A stretch of 64,000 nt of DNA from Anthoceros angustus (lineage: Eukaryota; Streptophyta; Anthocerotopsida; Anthocerotales; Anthocerotaceae), in the NCBI GenBank assembly GCA_010909165.1, contig MU008155.1, positions 2,356,001 to 2,420,000 on the forward strand. Reading direction: 5' to 3'. Both the position numbers and the translations under genes were made by a program. How positions within the stretch are numbered: the stretch's first letter is position 1; each line of letters opens with the position of its first letter. The notes under the pieces were generated by a model. That model did not search any database, was not told where the DNA came from, and saw nothing but the letters and a program-made list of their open reading frames with translations. This document shows, piece after piece, positions 1-11,408 of this stretch.

Positions 1-1572
1 ACAATTGAAGGCCTCGGAGGAGCCAATTCCGCACGCCGGGGATCAGAGGGCCAAGAAAATTGCAAACTTGGTAACTTCCGTAAGGCAATAAAGCGGATCA
101 CAGGCGCACTGACATGCATGGCGAGGAGCGGAAGAAAGCCGGACCGGGAACCCGCATCCGGACGCTGCAGCATCACGGTTGCAGTAAAAGCAAGAGCAGC
201 AAGGTGCAGTACCTTCCCAGGGCCAGGGGCGCAGCCAATTGCCAAGCCGGTGTGTGGAGGAAAGCAAGACCCGCCTCTTCGCTCCCGCCTTTCCTCGCTC
301 ACAGCGTACAGACCTGCGGCAGCGGCATCTGCGACTGGCACTGGCGGGGGCAAGTGTGGCAGATCCCGGCGCCCGGGACAGGCCGTGCTCCGGACGGCGA
401 GACCCAGACCCAGACCCAGACCCAGACCCAGTCCCAGTCCCCAGTCCCCCCGCGCTGGACTCCTCATTCCTTCAAAGTCGGGGAGATGGCATGCGCCACT
501 CCTGCGCACTTGGCACTGGGACTGAACATTCTTGGCTGCGCCGCAAATTGCTGCGCGCTTCGCGTTGCAGAGAGAAGAGAAAAGGGCGTAGACGGGCGGA
601 GAGGAGTTAACGGAAAGCCGGCTGCTAAACCAGGATTCACGCGCATTGGCCGCACAGATTGCGTGCTACCCGCACACTAATGATAGCGTATCGACTGCAA
701 AGCACCCGGCCTACCGGGTTCCACGGACCGGTAGGGAGCAGACGGTTGGTATGGCGCCCCCGTTCAGGTTCAGGATAGAAGCGTGCCTGAGAAGCCTGTA
801 GCAGGCCCGGACAATAATCCCATGAGCCTCACCACCGCTTCTCATTGGTTATTGCTCGCTCTACCACGATATCACACTCATCCCACGTCCACACATATCT
901 TTTCCTTTTGCCCAAAATACAATATCTCCCTTCTTATTTCCCCATTATTGCATCCTTTATTTATCCCAAAAACCACCATAACTTCTCCCTCCCCAAGCCT
1001 ACCCCATGAAATATGAATCCTTGGTCTCACCTACATCCCTACATCCCTACATCGGAACGGTTCGGGCTGGATGACTAAAACTTTTACTCCTTGCTGTGCC
1101 ATGATAATGTATATAACCCAAGCCCAATCTGTATTAGGGAGGCTCAAACATTAGGTTCGATGGTCAAACCGGAATCCCTTTTGACCCCTGAAATAGGCTC
1201 AATAAGTTGACGGCTTGGAGATGGGACCCGTTTAGGGTACCCTATTTGCCACAAACCGGGAAATGGTAAGAACCCGTTTATCAAAAATCTCATTGGAGGC
1301 GACGTAGCAATGTATGGCAGCCCTTATTCTCGGGCAAAGGTAAAGGTGGGGAGTTTTAGTGGGTGAGGGAGTTTTTCCCAAGTCCCACATAACCTGCGAT
1401 GGTATCTAGGCACGTACTCAAATGACCTCGGGAAGAGTATAGTCTCTTCCTGTTGGGATGATACGATGTGTAACATAGGGGAATCAGAACCCTTGCTGAA
1501 GATTTCTCCCCCGGGGTTGTTTTGATTTATTTTCAAAATACCAAATTAAAAAGAAATCAAAAATCTCATTTG
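1..1572. other. Intergenic, no supported gene
   Basis: The first 700 bases are GC-rich and hold several overlapping open frames on both strands. None has a recognisable domain, and the longest runs through a hexamer repeat. From about 840 the DNA becomes AT-rich, with a small direct repeat (ACATCCCT three times near 1031-1055). I see no gene. Confidence 0.6.
401..445. repeat. Hexamer microsatellite (CAGACC)n
   Basis: About five perfect CAGACC units are followed by degenerate CAGTCC units. All frames stay open across it, which explains the spurious overlapping ORFs here. Confidence 0.9.
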
Positions 1573-1932
1573 TCACTTGAGTTAGGGTTTGTATGAGGGT
1601 TCTTCAGCGCTCGTCTTCCTCTACTTCACAAAATGCCTTTAGTAAGTCAGCGACATCAAGTGTTGGAGCCGGTGGTCCAAGTGGTAGATTTGAGTTTCTT
1701 GATGGAGGAGGACAACTCTCACTTGGAAGGTGCTAGTGGTGAGAAAGAAACCAGCAAGCTTTCACTTAAGAGCTTCGAATACGCGTATTTATTTGGTGAC
1801 GACCCATCATCGCTATAGTGGTTACAATTCTACTTGTGCCTTCAATAGGAGAGGTACTTGGCAGACAGGACTCGGGGGTAAAAAGTTCATAGTACGACTC
1901 ACTCATTAAGTTCACAGTATGACTCATATGAT

Positions 1933-2452
1933 ATGTGTCATAGATCATTTCGTCAAATGACTAGAATGGACAAGCAATCATTCTTCTCTTTGGTGGACAT
2001 GATTTCCTCTCATCAAGTGTTACAAAGTAATGCCTTTGTTGATCAGGCTCCTGTATGTCTACAATTGGCCCTATGTCTTGATAGGTTAGGGCATTTTGGC
2101 AATGGAATTTCCTTGCAACGGACCTTATAGCAGTGGGGGTGAGAATAGGTAGTGTAGTGAGCTATCCTCGAAGATGTCTTCTAGCTCTAGAAAATGTACT
2201 CTCTTCATACGTATAGTGGCCGAAACAAGGTGAGTGTGCCTTTTTGAATATGAGGTTTGCAGTTTTAGGCTTTCCAGGTTGCATCGGGCTCATCGATCGC
2301 ACATTGTTTCCCCTAGCACAGAAACCCAAGGCTCATGGTGAATGTTATTATGACAGGAAAGGCAGATACTGTATTAATGCTCAAGTTGTTTGCGATGACA
2401 AGCGTAGAATCTTCTACATGTCCGCAGGTCTGGCCTACAAGCTTTAGCCTCA
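1933..2452 (+). pseudogene. PIF/Harbinger (HARBI1-like) transposase remnant
   Basis: Two blocks in different frames resemble plant HARBI1-type DDE transposases. The block at 1933-2130 reads like the N-terminal helical part (QMTRMDKQSFFSLVDMI, then QLALCLDRLGHFGNG). The block at 2244-2447 reads like the catalytic start (GFPGCIGLIDRTLFPLAQ, with the first Asp in LID, then YYDRKGRYCINAQVVCD and RRIFYMSAG). Between them the frame is broken, and the later catalytic Asp/Glu region is missing, so the copy is dead. The active enzyme would excise and reinsert DNA with TTA/TAA target duplications; I did not find the terminal inverted repeats. Confidence 0.75.
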
Positions 2453-2627
2453 CTTCATTGCCTATTTAGCTTATAGGTTTGTGCTCTCTAAAAACTTGAT
2501 ATCATGATTGCAGGAAATTTATGCAGCTATGTAGACATTACATGTCTTCGCCGCTCTAGGAGATACGCACTCAAATCAACAACAGAGCTAACTATTCACA
2601 TATTTGCTACTGGTTCCGGGTCTGTGC

Positions 2628-2729
2628 CCTTCTCTACAATTACATGATTTCCATACAAGATCTATGGTGTGAAGAACCCTTCTCCACAATTACATGATCA
2701 GTCCACACAAGATCTATGGTCTGAAGAAG
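2628..2729. repeat. Tandem duplication of about 50 bp
   Basis: Two adjacent copies share CTTCTC(T/C)ACAATTACATGAT and ACAAGATCTATGG, with a few base changes and a small indel. They lie in decayed transposon DNA. Confidence 0.7.
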
Positions 2730-3001
2730 ATACGTTGGGGACAAGCATAGATGAAGACACTTACCCTAATGGGCATGAAGAAACGAATATACCTCTATAT
2801 CTCTTGCATTGGCTAGATAGGGATCTTGAGAAAAAAGAGAGATTGGCGCGGTGACAGAAAATTGTGTGGATTGTTCAAGAGAGATGGTTGTTGATGGGGC
2901 TTCAGCTGACATGAATTCAGTTTCTTTAAAAATATGTGCATGAACATCCTCTACTGCACGCTCGGTGGGTTCATTGCAAGGCACCTCAAATTCATCTACA
3001 C

Positions 3002-3640
3002 CTAGGAGTCACTGAAAGGAATGTGGGAATCAGAGGATGGCATTCCAATTTCAAAACTGTCCAGTGGATTCATATTTGGCCTTTCATCAAAAATTGCATG
3101 CATCTGGTCAAAACACAGGCACATGCCCTCCAATTTCTCCTCGAGGGATAAACCTGCTCTGCACTCGTCTTCCATTAAACCCTGTCCTTTCTCCTTGAGG
3201 AAGTGAGTAGTCTTCTTGTACTTCTATGCGTAACGCTCCACCCTCTTTTGCAGCTTACATCCTTCAATATTAGTAAACCCGTACTCCCGCAGAGTAGCGG
3301 CCATGACTGCGTATGTATTCTTTTTAAACTGGTTCTTTCTTGCAATTTTCGTCCTTTTTGATGATTCGAATAAAGCTGCAAATTGATATGACTGTTCCAA
3401 ATAATCACAGATCATGGCATAATCTTCCCTTGTCATATTAGTCCATAAGCCCGAGCCCCCTACCCCAACAAATAAACCTAGATGGCTGCTGCACAGCGGG
3501 CTAACCACAAAAGAGCCTCCCAGCGCCCCATCAAACTCGTCTGGCACCACCTCAAAAAACGGCGGGGACCTTGAACAACAAATCTTAGCATCATAGCTTA
3601 GCAAACCACAGTTCATCCGGTAAACTGGATGCCCAGTCAA
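3002..3640 (-). pseudogene. Myb/SANT-like transposon-associated protein, interrupted
   Basis: The reverse strand encodes a Myb/SANT-like domain of the kind seen in plant PIF/Harbinger second ORFs and their domesticated relatives: WTNMTREDYAMICDYLEQS, then ARKNQFKKNTYAVMAATL and KLQKRVERYA. An in-frame TAG at 3224-3226 interrupts it. The same frame continues downstream with KYKKTTHFLKEKGQGL and an acidic tail (EEKLEGMCLCFDQMHAIF), stopping at 3002-3004. The intact frame on both sides of one nonsense codon suggests recent inactivation or a sequence error. Its role in an active element would be to bind transposon ends and help load the transposase. It lies close to, but in the opposite orientation from, the transposase remnant at 1933-2452, as expected for a Harbinger pair. 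Confidence 0.6.
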
Positions 3641-4117
3641 TGAACAACCAAGGATTCTTAACCGCTGATGTGTAATTTACAACACTTTTATAAATATAAA
3701 TAATATAGAAATAGAGGTCCAAAAACTGCATAAAGGGCCATGACCTCTAAAATTTTGGACATAAAAAAAATAAAAGATTTGGAAAATGGAAACGAGTGGG
3801 TTGGACAATTTAGGGTTGAACAATCAGTATTACCCATACTTTTTTAATTCTTAAATAAGATTGAACTAAAAAAAGGGAATACCCTATATTAAAATTTTAT
3901 TAAAAATATAAATAATGTTTATAAGTATTTTTATTTAAATAGAAGCGAGGATATTTTCTCACTCTCGAAGTTCTTTGGGATTTGAAGCTATATATGTAGC
4001 ACCAAGTGGAAGGATTAGATATATTTTGATTAGGAGAAGAGATATCCTTCACAATACTATATAGCATATCTTAGAATTTTCAAATCATTATCGCATTGGA
4101 AGATCTTCATTAGCAAA
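3641..4117 (+). promoter_or_regulatory. AT-rich upstream region of the neprosin gene
   Basis: This strongly AT-rich stretch carries a TATATAT word at 3989-3995, about 125 bases before the ATG at 4118, which suits a TATA box. I see no coding content. Confidence 0.45.
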
Positions 4118-6011
4118 ATGACAGAATTATTTTTTGTATGTCTCACTAATATACTAGTATTTCTATTTCTATGCAACCATGTTTTGTCGCTCTCCAGCCA
4201 TCCACCACATGTGAGATCAAACCAGGTGATTTTTTTTTGATCATTTTATTTATATTTAATGAAATTTATTATAGGTTTACCTAGTGTACTTGTTAAATGC
4301 ATATCCAATGGAAGCTTATTTATTTAATTAAATTATTTCAGCTTTCCGATGGTTCTATAATTGACTGTGTGAAAGTTGAAGATCAACTTACCTTGCAACA
4401 TCCACACTTCAAAGATCATGTTATTGAGGTAATATATTGTTTTTAATATATTATATTTTTTAATAATAAAACTAGATGGTCAGTCTCGTCCATGTACGGT
4501 GCAGGAAGTTCCAAGATTTTTGCAGAATACACCTATTGAACAGGAGATAAACATTGCAAGACCGTCTCAACTATATCATATTGAAGTGGATGCTTGTCCC
4601 AAGGGCACAATACCGATACAACGACGGACAGAAGAGAGTATACAAATGGAGCAAGAGTTCTTTATTCGAAAGAAGATGCCAAGGTCTAGTTTCACCAATC
4701 AAGTGGAAAACGAAATACAATCCTTTCATGACGATGAAGTACGTGTTCTCACTTTCCCGCCCTACCTTTTGTTTTTATATTTGAATGTTTTTAACAATGT
4801 TCATGATATTTGAATTCCAGTATGCAGTGCTAGAGACCCAAAACATACAAGGAATCTTTGGTACGGCCGATGGAAGTAATAATGGGGGAAGTGCAACCAT
4901 CAGTCTATGGGAACCACAAGTTGGACCCACGGAGGCTTCCTATGCACAAATGTGGGTTTCTCGAGCTACTCCTATTTCTAGTGCACCTAATTCAGCTGAT
5001 AATGAAAATTCGGTTCAAGTTGGATGGACAGTAAGTTTTTGAATTGTGCATTTTAAACAAACATTTGTAGCATCCAAATATGATTGGTTGTTGTACATTT
5101 TTCTTGAGTCCAATCTTTGTATGTGAAAATTTAACATATTTAAAATTATGTTTGTGGATATATATTAGGTCAAACCAAGTATATACAACGATTCTAGTGC
5201 TCATCTATTTGCGGCTTGGAGGGTAAGATGAAATCTCTATGTTAGGAAGATAGTTGACTAAGATAAAGGAACATGTAGATGTCACCGGATTAATAGAATG
5301 TTCGTGACGCAGACAAACATTGAAGGGAAAATAAACGGATGCTTCAACTTGGATTGTCCCGGATTTGTTCAAATTGATTCAAGGTATGTCCTTGGAGGAG
5401 CCTTAGTGGATTTGCCAGGTTCTACCATGCGATATGATCTCATGAAGGTATGTTTTTCACAAAACTTACAACAAAAATCATTTTGTTAGGAGATATTTCT
5501 CACATCATTTTTGAGCTGAGACAAATAATAAAAGTGGATAAATATTTATACTTTTTTTCTTTTCCTTTTCTTGCAGCCAGGGATGTTCGACAGTATATGG
5601 TTGTTCATTGAAAACCAGCCCATTGGTTATTGGCCAAACTCCTTATTCACTACAGGTCTTTTGAAAGATATATATCCTAATACCGTTCGTTGGGGTGGAC
5701 ACACCCAGAAGAAGAACCCCTTGAACCATGTACAAATGGGTAATGGAAGATTTGGTTCACAAAATTGGGCAGTCGTAGCTCCTAATACGATCGATTGTGC
5801 AGCATATATGAGTGGCCTTTCATGGTTATTCAAGCGCGATGGAGTCGGGAGCTTCTACCAGGTTTCAGCAACGTCAACTCGGGTATTTCCCACAGTCTCC
5901 TCTAGTTGGGCATATGACGTGAGTTATGTGTATGTGGACGGAAGCCAAGTGGGAAACGCTAGCCAACCAATGGACGCGGCTTGGTTGTTTTTTGGCGGAC
6001 CGGGGACCTAG
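4118..6011 (+). CDS. Neprosin-family secreted protein, probably without catalytic glutamates
   Basis: Seven exons: 4118-4225, 4342-4428, 4505-4738, 4821-5030, 5169-5222, 5313-5447, 5577-6011. Together they give 420 codons in one frame. Residues 1-25 form a hydrophobic signal peptide (FVCLTNILVFLFLCNHVLSL). Residues 37-65 match the neprosin activation peptide (DGSIIDCVKVEDQLTLQHP...HFKDHVIE), followed by CPKGTIPIQR. The C-terminal domain has the family blocks INGCFNLDCPGFVQ, a WGG block and HVQMGNGRFG. Neprosins are extracellular glutamic peptidases that cut after proline. Here the usual E-A-G-W reads QVGW and the usual W-G-G-E reads WGGH, so both positions I expect to hold the catalytic glutamates are changed. 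The fold looks complete, so a non-enzymatic or altered role is likely. The ATG at 4118 is chosen because it opens the signal peptide. Confidence 0.85.
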
Positions 6012-6755
6012 AACTTGAAGAGCGACTGTAACAGCTTGGATTGGTTTAGCCAAGTCTGGCATTGCCGGAACTGGCAACTTGCGTGCAGCCTCTTGCGTTG
6101 TGTCATGGCGTAAAGTAGATGTGGCCTCCCATTGCCGGGTTGTGGGGGAGAATCGAGGTTCCGCAGGCTTCGTAGCTGGGGCCTGATTCATCGGCTGCTG
6201 TCCTGAAGGCGAGTACACGCAGAAAAAGTCAAGTGGTATGCTTTTGGACGCTCATCTCGGGGCACCTTGTTGTTCCACGCCAGGAGCTCCAGCAGGGGTC
6301 GCCTGCAAACGAAGCCTTTAGGGCTTGGCTCGGCTTGCCCCGTTTTGGGGTGCGTTGGTTTCTCTTGTGCGAGACCTAAGTGTGCGAGACCCTTGAAATC
6401 CCTTCTGCACTGTGGCTGTGCTGCCACTTTCGCAGAGATTGCACCCACCGTCACGCTCCAAGCAGCAAGCATCCAAAGCATTGTACCCGGAACTGTGGAC
6501 GGGTGTACCAACACATACATATGTACATGCAATACCTATAGTACGTGTGTGTGATGCGTAGGGTCAGTCGTGGTTGGCAGTAGTGGCCCATGGCACAGGC
6601 CATGGCGGGGACCCGCACATGGCTGCCGCCTATCACTCGTCGCCCTGGCCTGATGAGATTGACGACAGGCGACGAGGCTTTGCGTGCCCCCCGAGGTCGT
6701 GATTCTCACGTCACGCAGCGTACCTTATCTTGCACAGGCCCCACCGCCACGGCCA

Positions 6756-6812
6756 GGGGCTCAGGCTCAGGCTCAGGCTCAGGCGTTGGGGCCGGGGCCG
6801 GGGCCGGCCGGG
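6756..6812. repeat. Compound microsatellite (GGCTCA)n-(GGGGCC)n
   Basis: About four GGCTCA units at 6758-6785 are followed directly by GGGGCC units to about 6812. GGGGCC runs on this strand can form G-quadruplexes. Confidence 0.85.
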
Positions 6813-7110
6813 CCAATCCCATGGCCTCCCGGATGGCTCCCGGATGACCGATCACGGACACTGAGCTGACTTGATGAGCGAAGCCTTCGAGACGGATCAC
6901 CCCGGGTGTCAGCCCCGCCCCGCCCCGCCCGGCCCTTTCTGGACTGCCCTCTTCAGCACCAGCAGCGCCATGTGGGAGAGGGCGCGTCAGAATATGCATC
7001 CGCTTTCGCAAGCTGCGAGGAACGGTGGAACCGCCTCGTCTTGCCCGCCCGTTCCGTTATCCAATAAATTTGCCCAGCTGGGAATTCACCTTCTGTCGAT
7101 CTCTGCTGCC

Positions 7111-7143
7111 CTGGCCCCGGCCCCGGCCCCGGCCCCGGCCCAG
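7111..7143. repeat. Microsatellite (GGCCCC)n
   Basis: Five GGCCCC units. This is the reverse complement of the GGGGCC run 300 bases upstream, so the two face each other as an inverted pair. Confidence 0.85.
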
Positions 7144-8383
7144 GTGCCTGATGCCGGCCTCCGCTTAGACATGGCTAAATACCGGACTGGCAGGACTGGA
7201 CTGGAGTGGGCAGTGAGAACAAGATGAGAGGAATACGGACTGGTCGCTGTTGCCCTATTTCGACTGCGTGCAGAGGGCTGTGGAACGGGATTGCTTTTCG
7301 GATGCGGGACTGGCATGGCTTGTCAGAGCTCGGCAGCCTGGAATAAAATCATGATCGGAAGTGAAGCCTGTCAGGCATGTCGTGCAACAGAGCTCTGAGA
7401 TGACAGAGCAGCGACCACCAATGGGCGCTCCCCACTCACCCGCTGCCAGTGCTCATCACGATTCGCGTTATCGGCTCTCGCCCGCTCGTCCTTTCCCCAA
7501 CCAAGTTACGAGACGGTGTGTCTTATTTGCAGCGCGAGTCGAGTCAAGCTGGGGTCCAGGATCGTCACGGAAACCACTCAGCTTGGGTTGTATCCACGGT
7601 TCGGGAGGGGAGAGTATGTTCCAGGCAAGCACCTTTTGCTCAACTCGTGATAGCCAGAATGTTTCATATCTTGCTCATATGCTTTTCCTTACCCTCGGAA
7701 GCTTTGTTTCAATCTCCCTGCTGTACTAACTGACAAATCACATGAATTTTCATGGACGAGAGAGCACTGGAACTCCCTTGAACAGGCAAAAGGTTACAAG
7801 ACATTTGATGAGACAGAAGGCAGTGGGTCATCACTTGGAAAAGAGTACCTGTGTCGTTCATTTGGCAGAACCCAATAAAAGGGATGAGTTCGTCCGAACT
7901 GCAGCTGATCAACCTGCCAACGTTCGTTAAGCCCACGATTGTTCTGAAAGATTACACCTCCATACGAGCTAGACTCCAATTTTCAACCACCTGCAACTAC
8001 GTTGTGGAGGTCCACCTCTCATCGGCTGAGCCATTTTCTGGCGTCCCTACAAAACAACCGGCAGTGTCTTGTTGCACAGTCCAGGTATCATTTCTGCTCG
8101 GTACTTTTCTAGTGAACATACACCCAGAATTTGCGTTTTAGTAGGTGAGCAAATTCGTAAAGATTACAAGACGTCAGCTTCCAAACTACTGGCGAATCTG
8201 GGCCTTCCGCAAGCGGGGTTCGATATCGGGTCGCCGGAATGGATGTCAGGCACCTAACCATCTACTCTATGGGGACAAGTGTGGCAAGCGATGTGTTTCC
8301 TCCATCCCACGCGCAATGTCGAAGCTCCCCCGTCCATCATTATTTGGCACTAACTAACGCAAGATTGTAACAAGTCAAATTGA

Positions 8384-11145
8384 TTACAGAACTCCAAAAA
8401 ATGGATTGGTAAGCGCAGAGTTCAGCTCTGCGCCTGCTGTGTTCAGCAACGGCACATCTATCTTATCCTTGTGCAAGATCAAATATTCACCAGAGCTATC
8501 CTTATCAAACCCGCAGAGTTCCAAGAACTCCACACCTGTGGTCCCCACTCGCTCCTGCGAGAAAAGGGACAAACTGTTGGCAACCTGGCAGCTGATTAGA
8601 ACCACAACGCGTGACCTACTGAAAACTGATGCGGACCTGGAATGCAGGATTGGATACACGGACTTTGCGAAACTTCTCTTCTTCTGGAGCACGCACAACG
8701 TTCCCTACGTATGTGAGCAATGTTTGGAAAGTTCGTTTCACCTTGGCATCGTCATCCTGCATCGTGTCATGTTATACTCTTATACTTCCTGTCACCAGAA
8801 ACGACCCTAAAATGCTTGCAGGCTCTGCAACCACTTCAGGAACATGACAACACAATCCAAAGCAGTTATAAGTCCACCTTTACCTTCTGGGCTTGTTTTA
8901 AGGACCTCAAACAGTTGCGCATCTGCTCTGCTCTGGTTGCTGATTTTACAGTCACAGAGCTCTGCACTTTCAACTGCAGATGTTTAGTTTTCTGTGTTAG
9001 AGATTCACTACGCTACAAGGCCTGATTCATGTCACCGCTCAACTTCTTCACACAGCTGACCTTTTTCTTTTCTGGTTCTGCAGGAGCCGGGGCAGCATCT
9101 GCTGCTTTTGGTTCTTCTGGACCCAATCCCAATTTCCGTCGTCTCTCTGCCTGTTCAGTATCAAAGGGAAAACAAAAGTGTGGGGCCAATACATCACAAA
9201 AAAGGAGAGCCGGCAAGGAAATAGACTTTCAACCACCTACTTTATCTTCCTCAAGCTTTTGACGGATTTTCTCTCTAGCTCGCTTCTCCTCCTCTTTCTC
9301 CTGTTTCCGATACAATGCTAAGCTGCATGGGCATAGGACAGGATGACAAGGTAAACATCTCATCTTCAAATGCACACATGAACGTGTCTACAAAGGCGTA
9401 GTCAATTAGAAAATAGTGCCAACCGTTTTCTTTCATTGTCTTCCTCCATGCGCTTTGCTTGTAGCATCTCTCGACCAACACGAAGGCGCTCCTGCAGTAT
9501 AACGATCTGTTAAGAGCACATCACCTTTTGTGCACATTGAATGACAGATCAACTCTTGTCACCTAAGCTCTTACCTTTTCTCGTTCTCTCTCCAGCCTTC
9601 TCTCTTCCTCTTCCTTCTTCTTACGTGCACGCTCCCTGATTGCAAGAAACTGAAACTGAGTCAGCTTGGACTACGACCAGGGTGTTGCTCAGAGAAGCCA
9701 TTGAAACATCAACTGAAAAAGAAAAATTGGGAAAGCCTTCCGTATTTTTTGCCCTTTTACCCACCGCAGCTCTTGTGCTTTGATTCTAGCCTCCTCAGGA
9801 GTCAGAGATGAAGTTGCAACGGGCGCTTGACTTGCTGGAACCTACAAGCACCTCAAACAACAGCTGTGGAAGGGTCATGCAGATGCTTTCAACTGCGTAT
9901 CATCATAGGTGGAAGAAATGCATCATACTCATTGTATCTCACATACTACAACTCACACAATAACATTAGTGCTGCGAGGGTATTACTCAAAGAATTCAAG
10001 CAGTAAATAAAACTACCAAACCTACACAGTGGAATCATACCAGGGGCATCTCATCTATGTCCGCGTCTTCTTCATGATCAACAATCCAATTGACTGCAGC
10101 TTCAAGCCCCGAGGCACCTACCATCAACCAAAGCAGCAGCCAATCAGTCTTTGATACCCTACTGCCTTCACGGGCATCTTGTTAGCACAAAGGACCAAGG
10201 AATCAGCACAGAAATTCTTGGTACCGGAGAAGTAAATGGCTCGAGTTGCACGTGCAGTTGGAAAACCCATGCCTTCCATCTGCTCAAGCAACTCTTTGTT
10301 GACCTCAGGAATTATCATATCTGTTACCGCAACAAAGAACATTGAGTACACAGGCAAGAAAGAATTTCCCTTACCTGGCTCAACAAAGAGCTCAAAAGCA
10401 AGCAATACCTGGTTTATCCCCATCTGCAGAGCCAGTTCCACTTGCCGAAGAATTCAGTCCTAGCTGAGCAGATTCAAGGTCAATTGGCTTGGCTGACTCC
10501 GCAGTTTTGTCCGAGAAATTGGCATGCCCAGATCTCTTCGTGTGTAGTTCCCTCTCCTGATCACCATCAATGTTTCCACATTTCAGTATCCACATTTCAG
10601 TATCCTTTATGCAGCAGCTAGAGGAGCAGCACGAAGACCAGCCAAGATAACGTACGGTCTCTGTGCGGCAAGGCTTCCCACAATCAGTGCACACAAGGTT
10701 GAGGACCTGGAAAGGTGTAAACACAAACAGATAATTAGAACAGGTGTCAACACCATAGATGCAGCCCCTGTTGTTCTCCGCAAATGAAACAGCGATTGTC
10801 ATAAGCTGACGAGGCATCTACAACAGTGCGTCCCACAAACTGCCCATAACACATGCAAAAATTTCTCCTGACAGACATGAAGAGGCGCAGATCGGCCCCA
10901 TAAAGACTCTGTGAGCTAGTTCAGGGAGCTGGCTTGTCTCCCTCCCCATATCTCCCGGAATTCACAGTAGTCACATATAGACGAGATCCTTGTTAGCACT
11001 CAAGGGAAGGACAAGCGAGACGACAGACCGGCTGAGTCGACTCCTGAAAGTTGGAGTGTCCCGTGAGCTCCGCGTGCTCCTGGACTTCCTTCACATCTCG
11101 AAACTGCACCTTGCAATCACCACACTCTAGCGAGAGGCCTCCCAT
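8384..11145 (-). CDS. Zinc-finger / UBA / PUB domain protein (At1g04850-like)
   Basis: Thirteen exons in transcript order: 11029-11145, 10656-10706, 10409-10556, 10225-10320, 10041-10117, 9765-9841, 9575-9635, 9424-9506, 9241-9322, 9061-9150, 8884-8973, 8637-8756, 8384-8554. They give 420 codons. Residues 8-30 and about 45-70 hold two finger-like motifs (CGDC...[15 protein letters not shown]...HTKRSGH). A UBA domain lies near 110-165 ([19 protein letters not shown], ending [20 protein letters not shown]). A charged coiled coil follows at about 190-265, then a PUB domain near 305-418 ([53 protein letters not shown], end NPFFGVL). UBA binds ubiquitin and PUB docks on the p97/CDC48 tail, so a role in CDC48-linked ubiquitin handling follows from the family. 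The frame extends upstream to an ATG at 11214; I prefer 11145 because plant relatives, as I recall them, begin there. Confidence 0.9.
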
Positions 11146-11408
11146 GGTCACGCTGCTCCCAACAACCCACAGGGTAGCGCCTTGCACAAATTGCGCCCTG
11201 CCCGTGGCATCCAAGGTCTCACGACTGCATCACAGAAATTGTATCTTAGGGCTCAAGAACAGACCTAACCAGGCACAAAAAATAACATCACCACCGCGTA
11301 TATGCTCAGCTGCTGCCTTAATGCCACAGGATTCTAGAATGGCATGATGTCCTTTTGTTGAGCTCTGATGATGCTTGTGTGTTGTGCTCGTTCGCCTTCG
11401 GAAGTGCC
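11146..11408. promoter_or_regulatory. Shared upstream region of the UBA-PUB and GT2 genes
   Basis: About 260 bases separate the divergent start codons at 11145 (-) and 11409 (+), so the two genes probably share a bidirectional promoter. I see no clear TATA box. Open frames enter the interval from both genes, so either start could lie further out. Confidence 0.5.

Larger units (their letters stand above)
6012..8383. other. Gene-free interval with GC-rich microsatellites
   Basis: Between the neprosin stop and the 3' end of the UBA/PUB gene I find no conserved protein block on either strand. The middle (about 6590-7330) is GC-rich with hexamer repeats that keep several frames open at once. The rest is ordinary non-coding sequence. 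Confidence 0.55.

Noticed and set aside
114-680. Overlapping + strand frames of 120-190 codons at the window start
   Set aside because: They depend on the CAGACC hexamer run, have no recognisable domain and overlap in all three frames.
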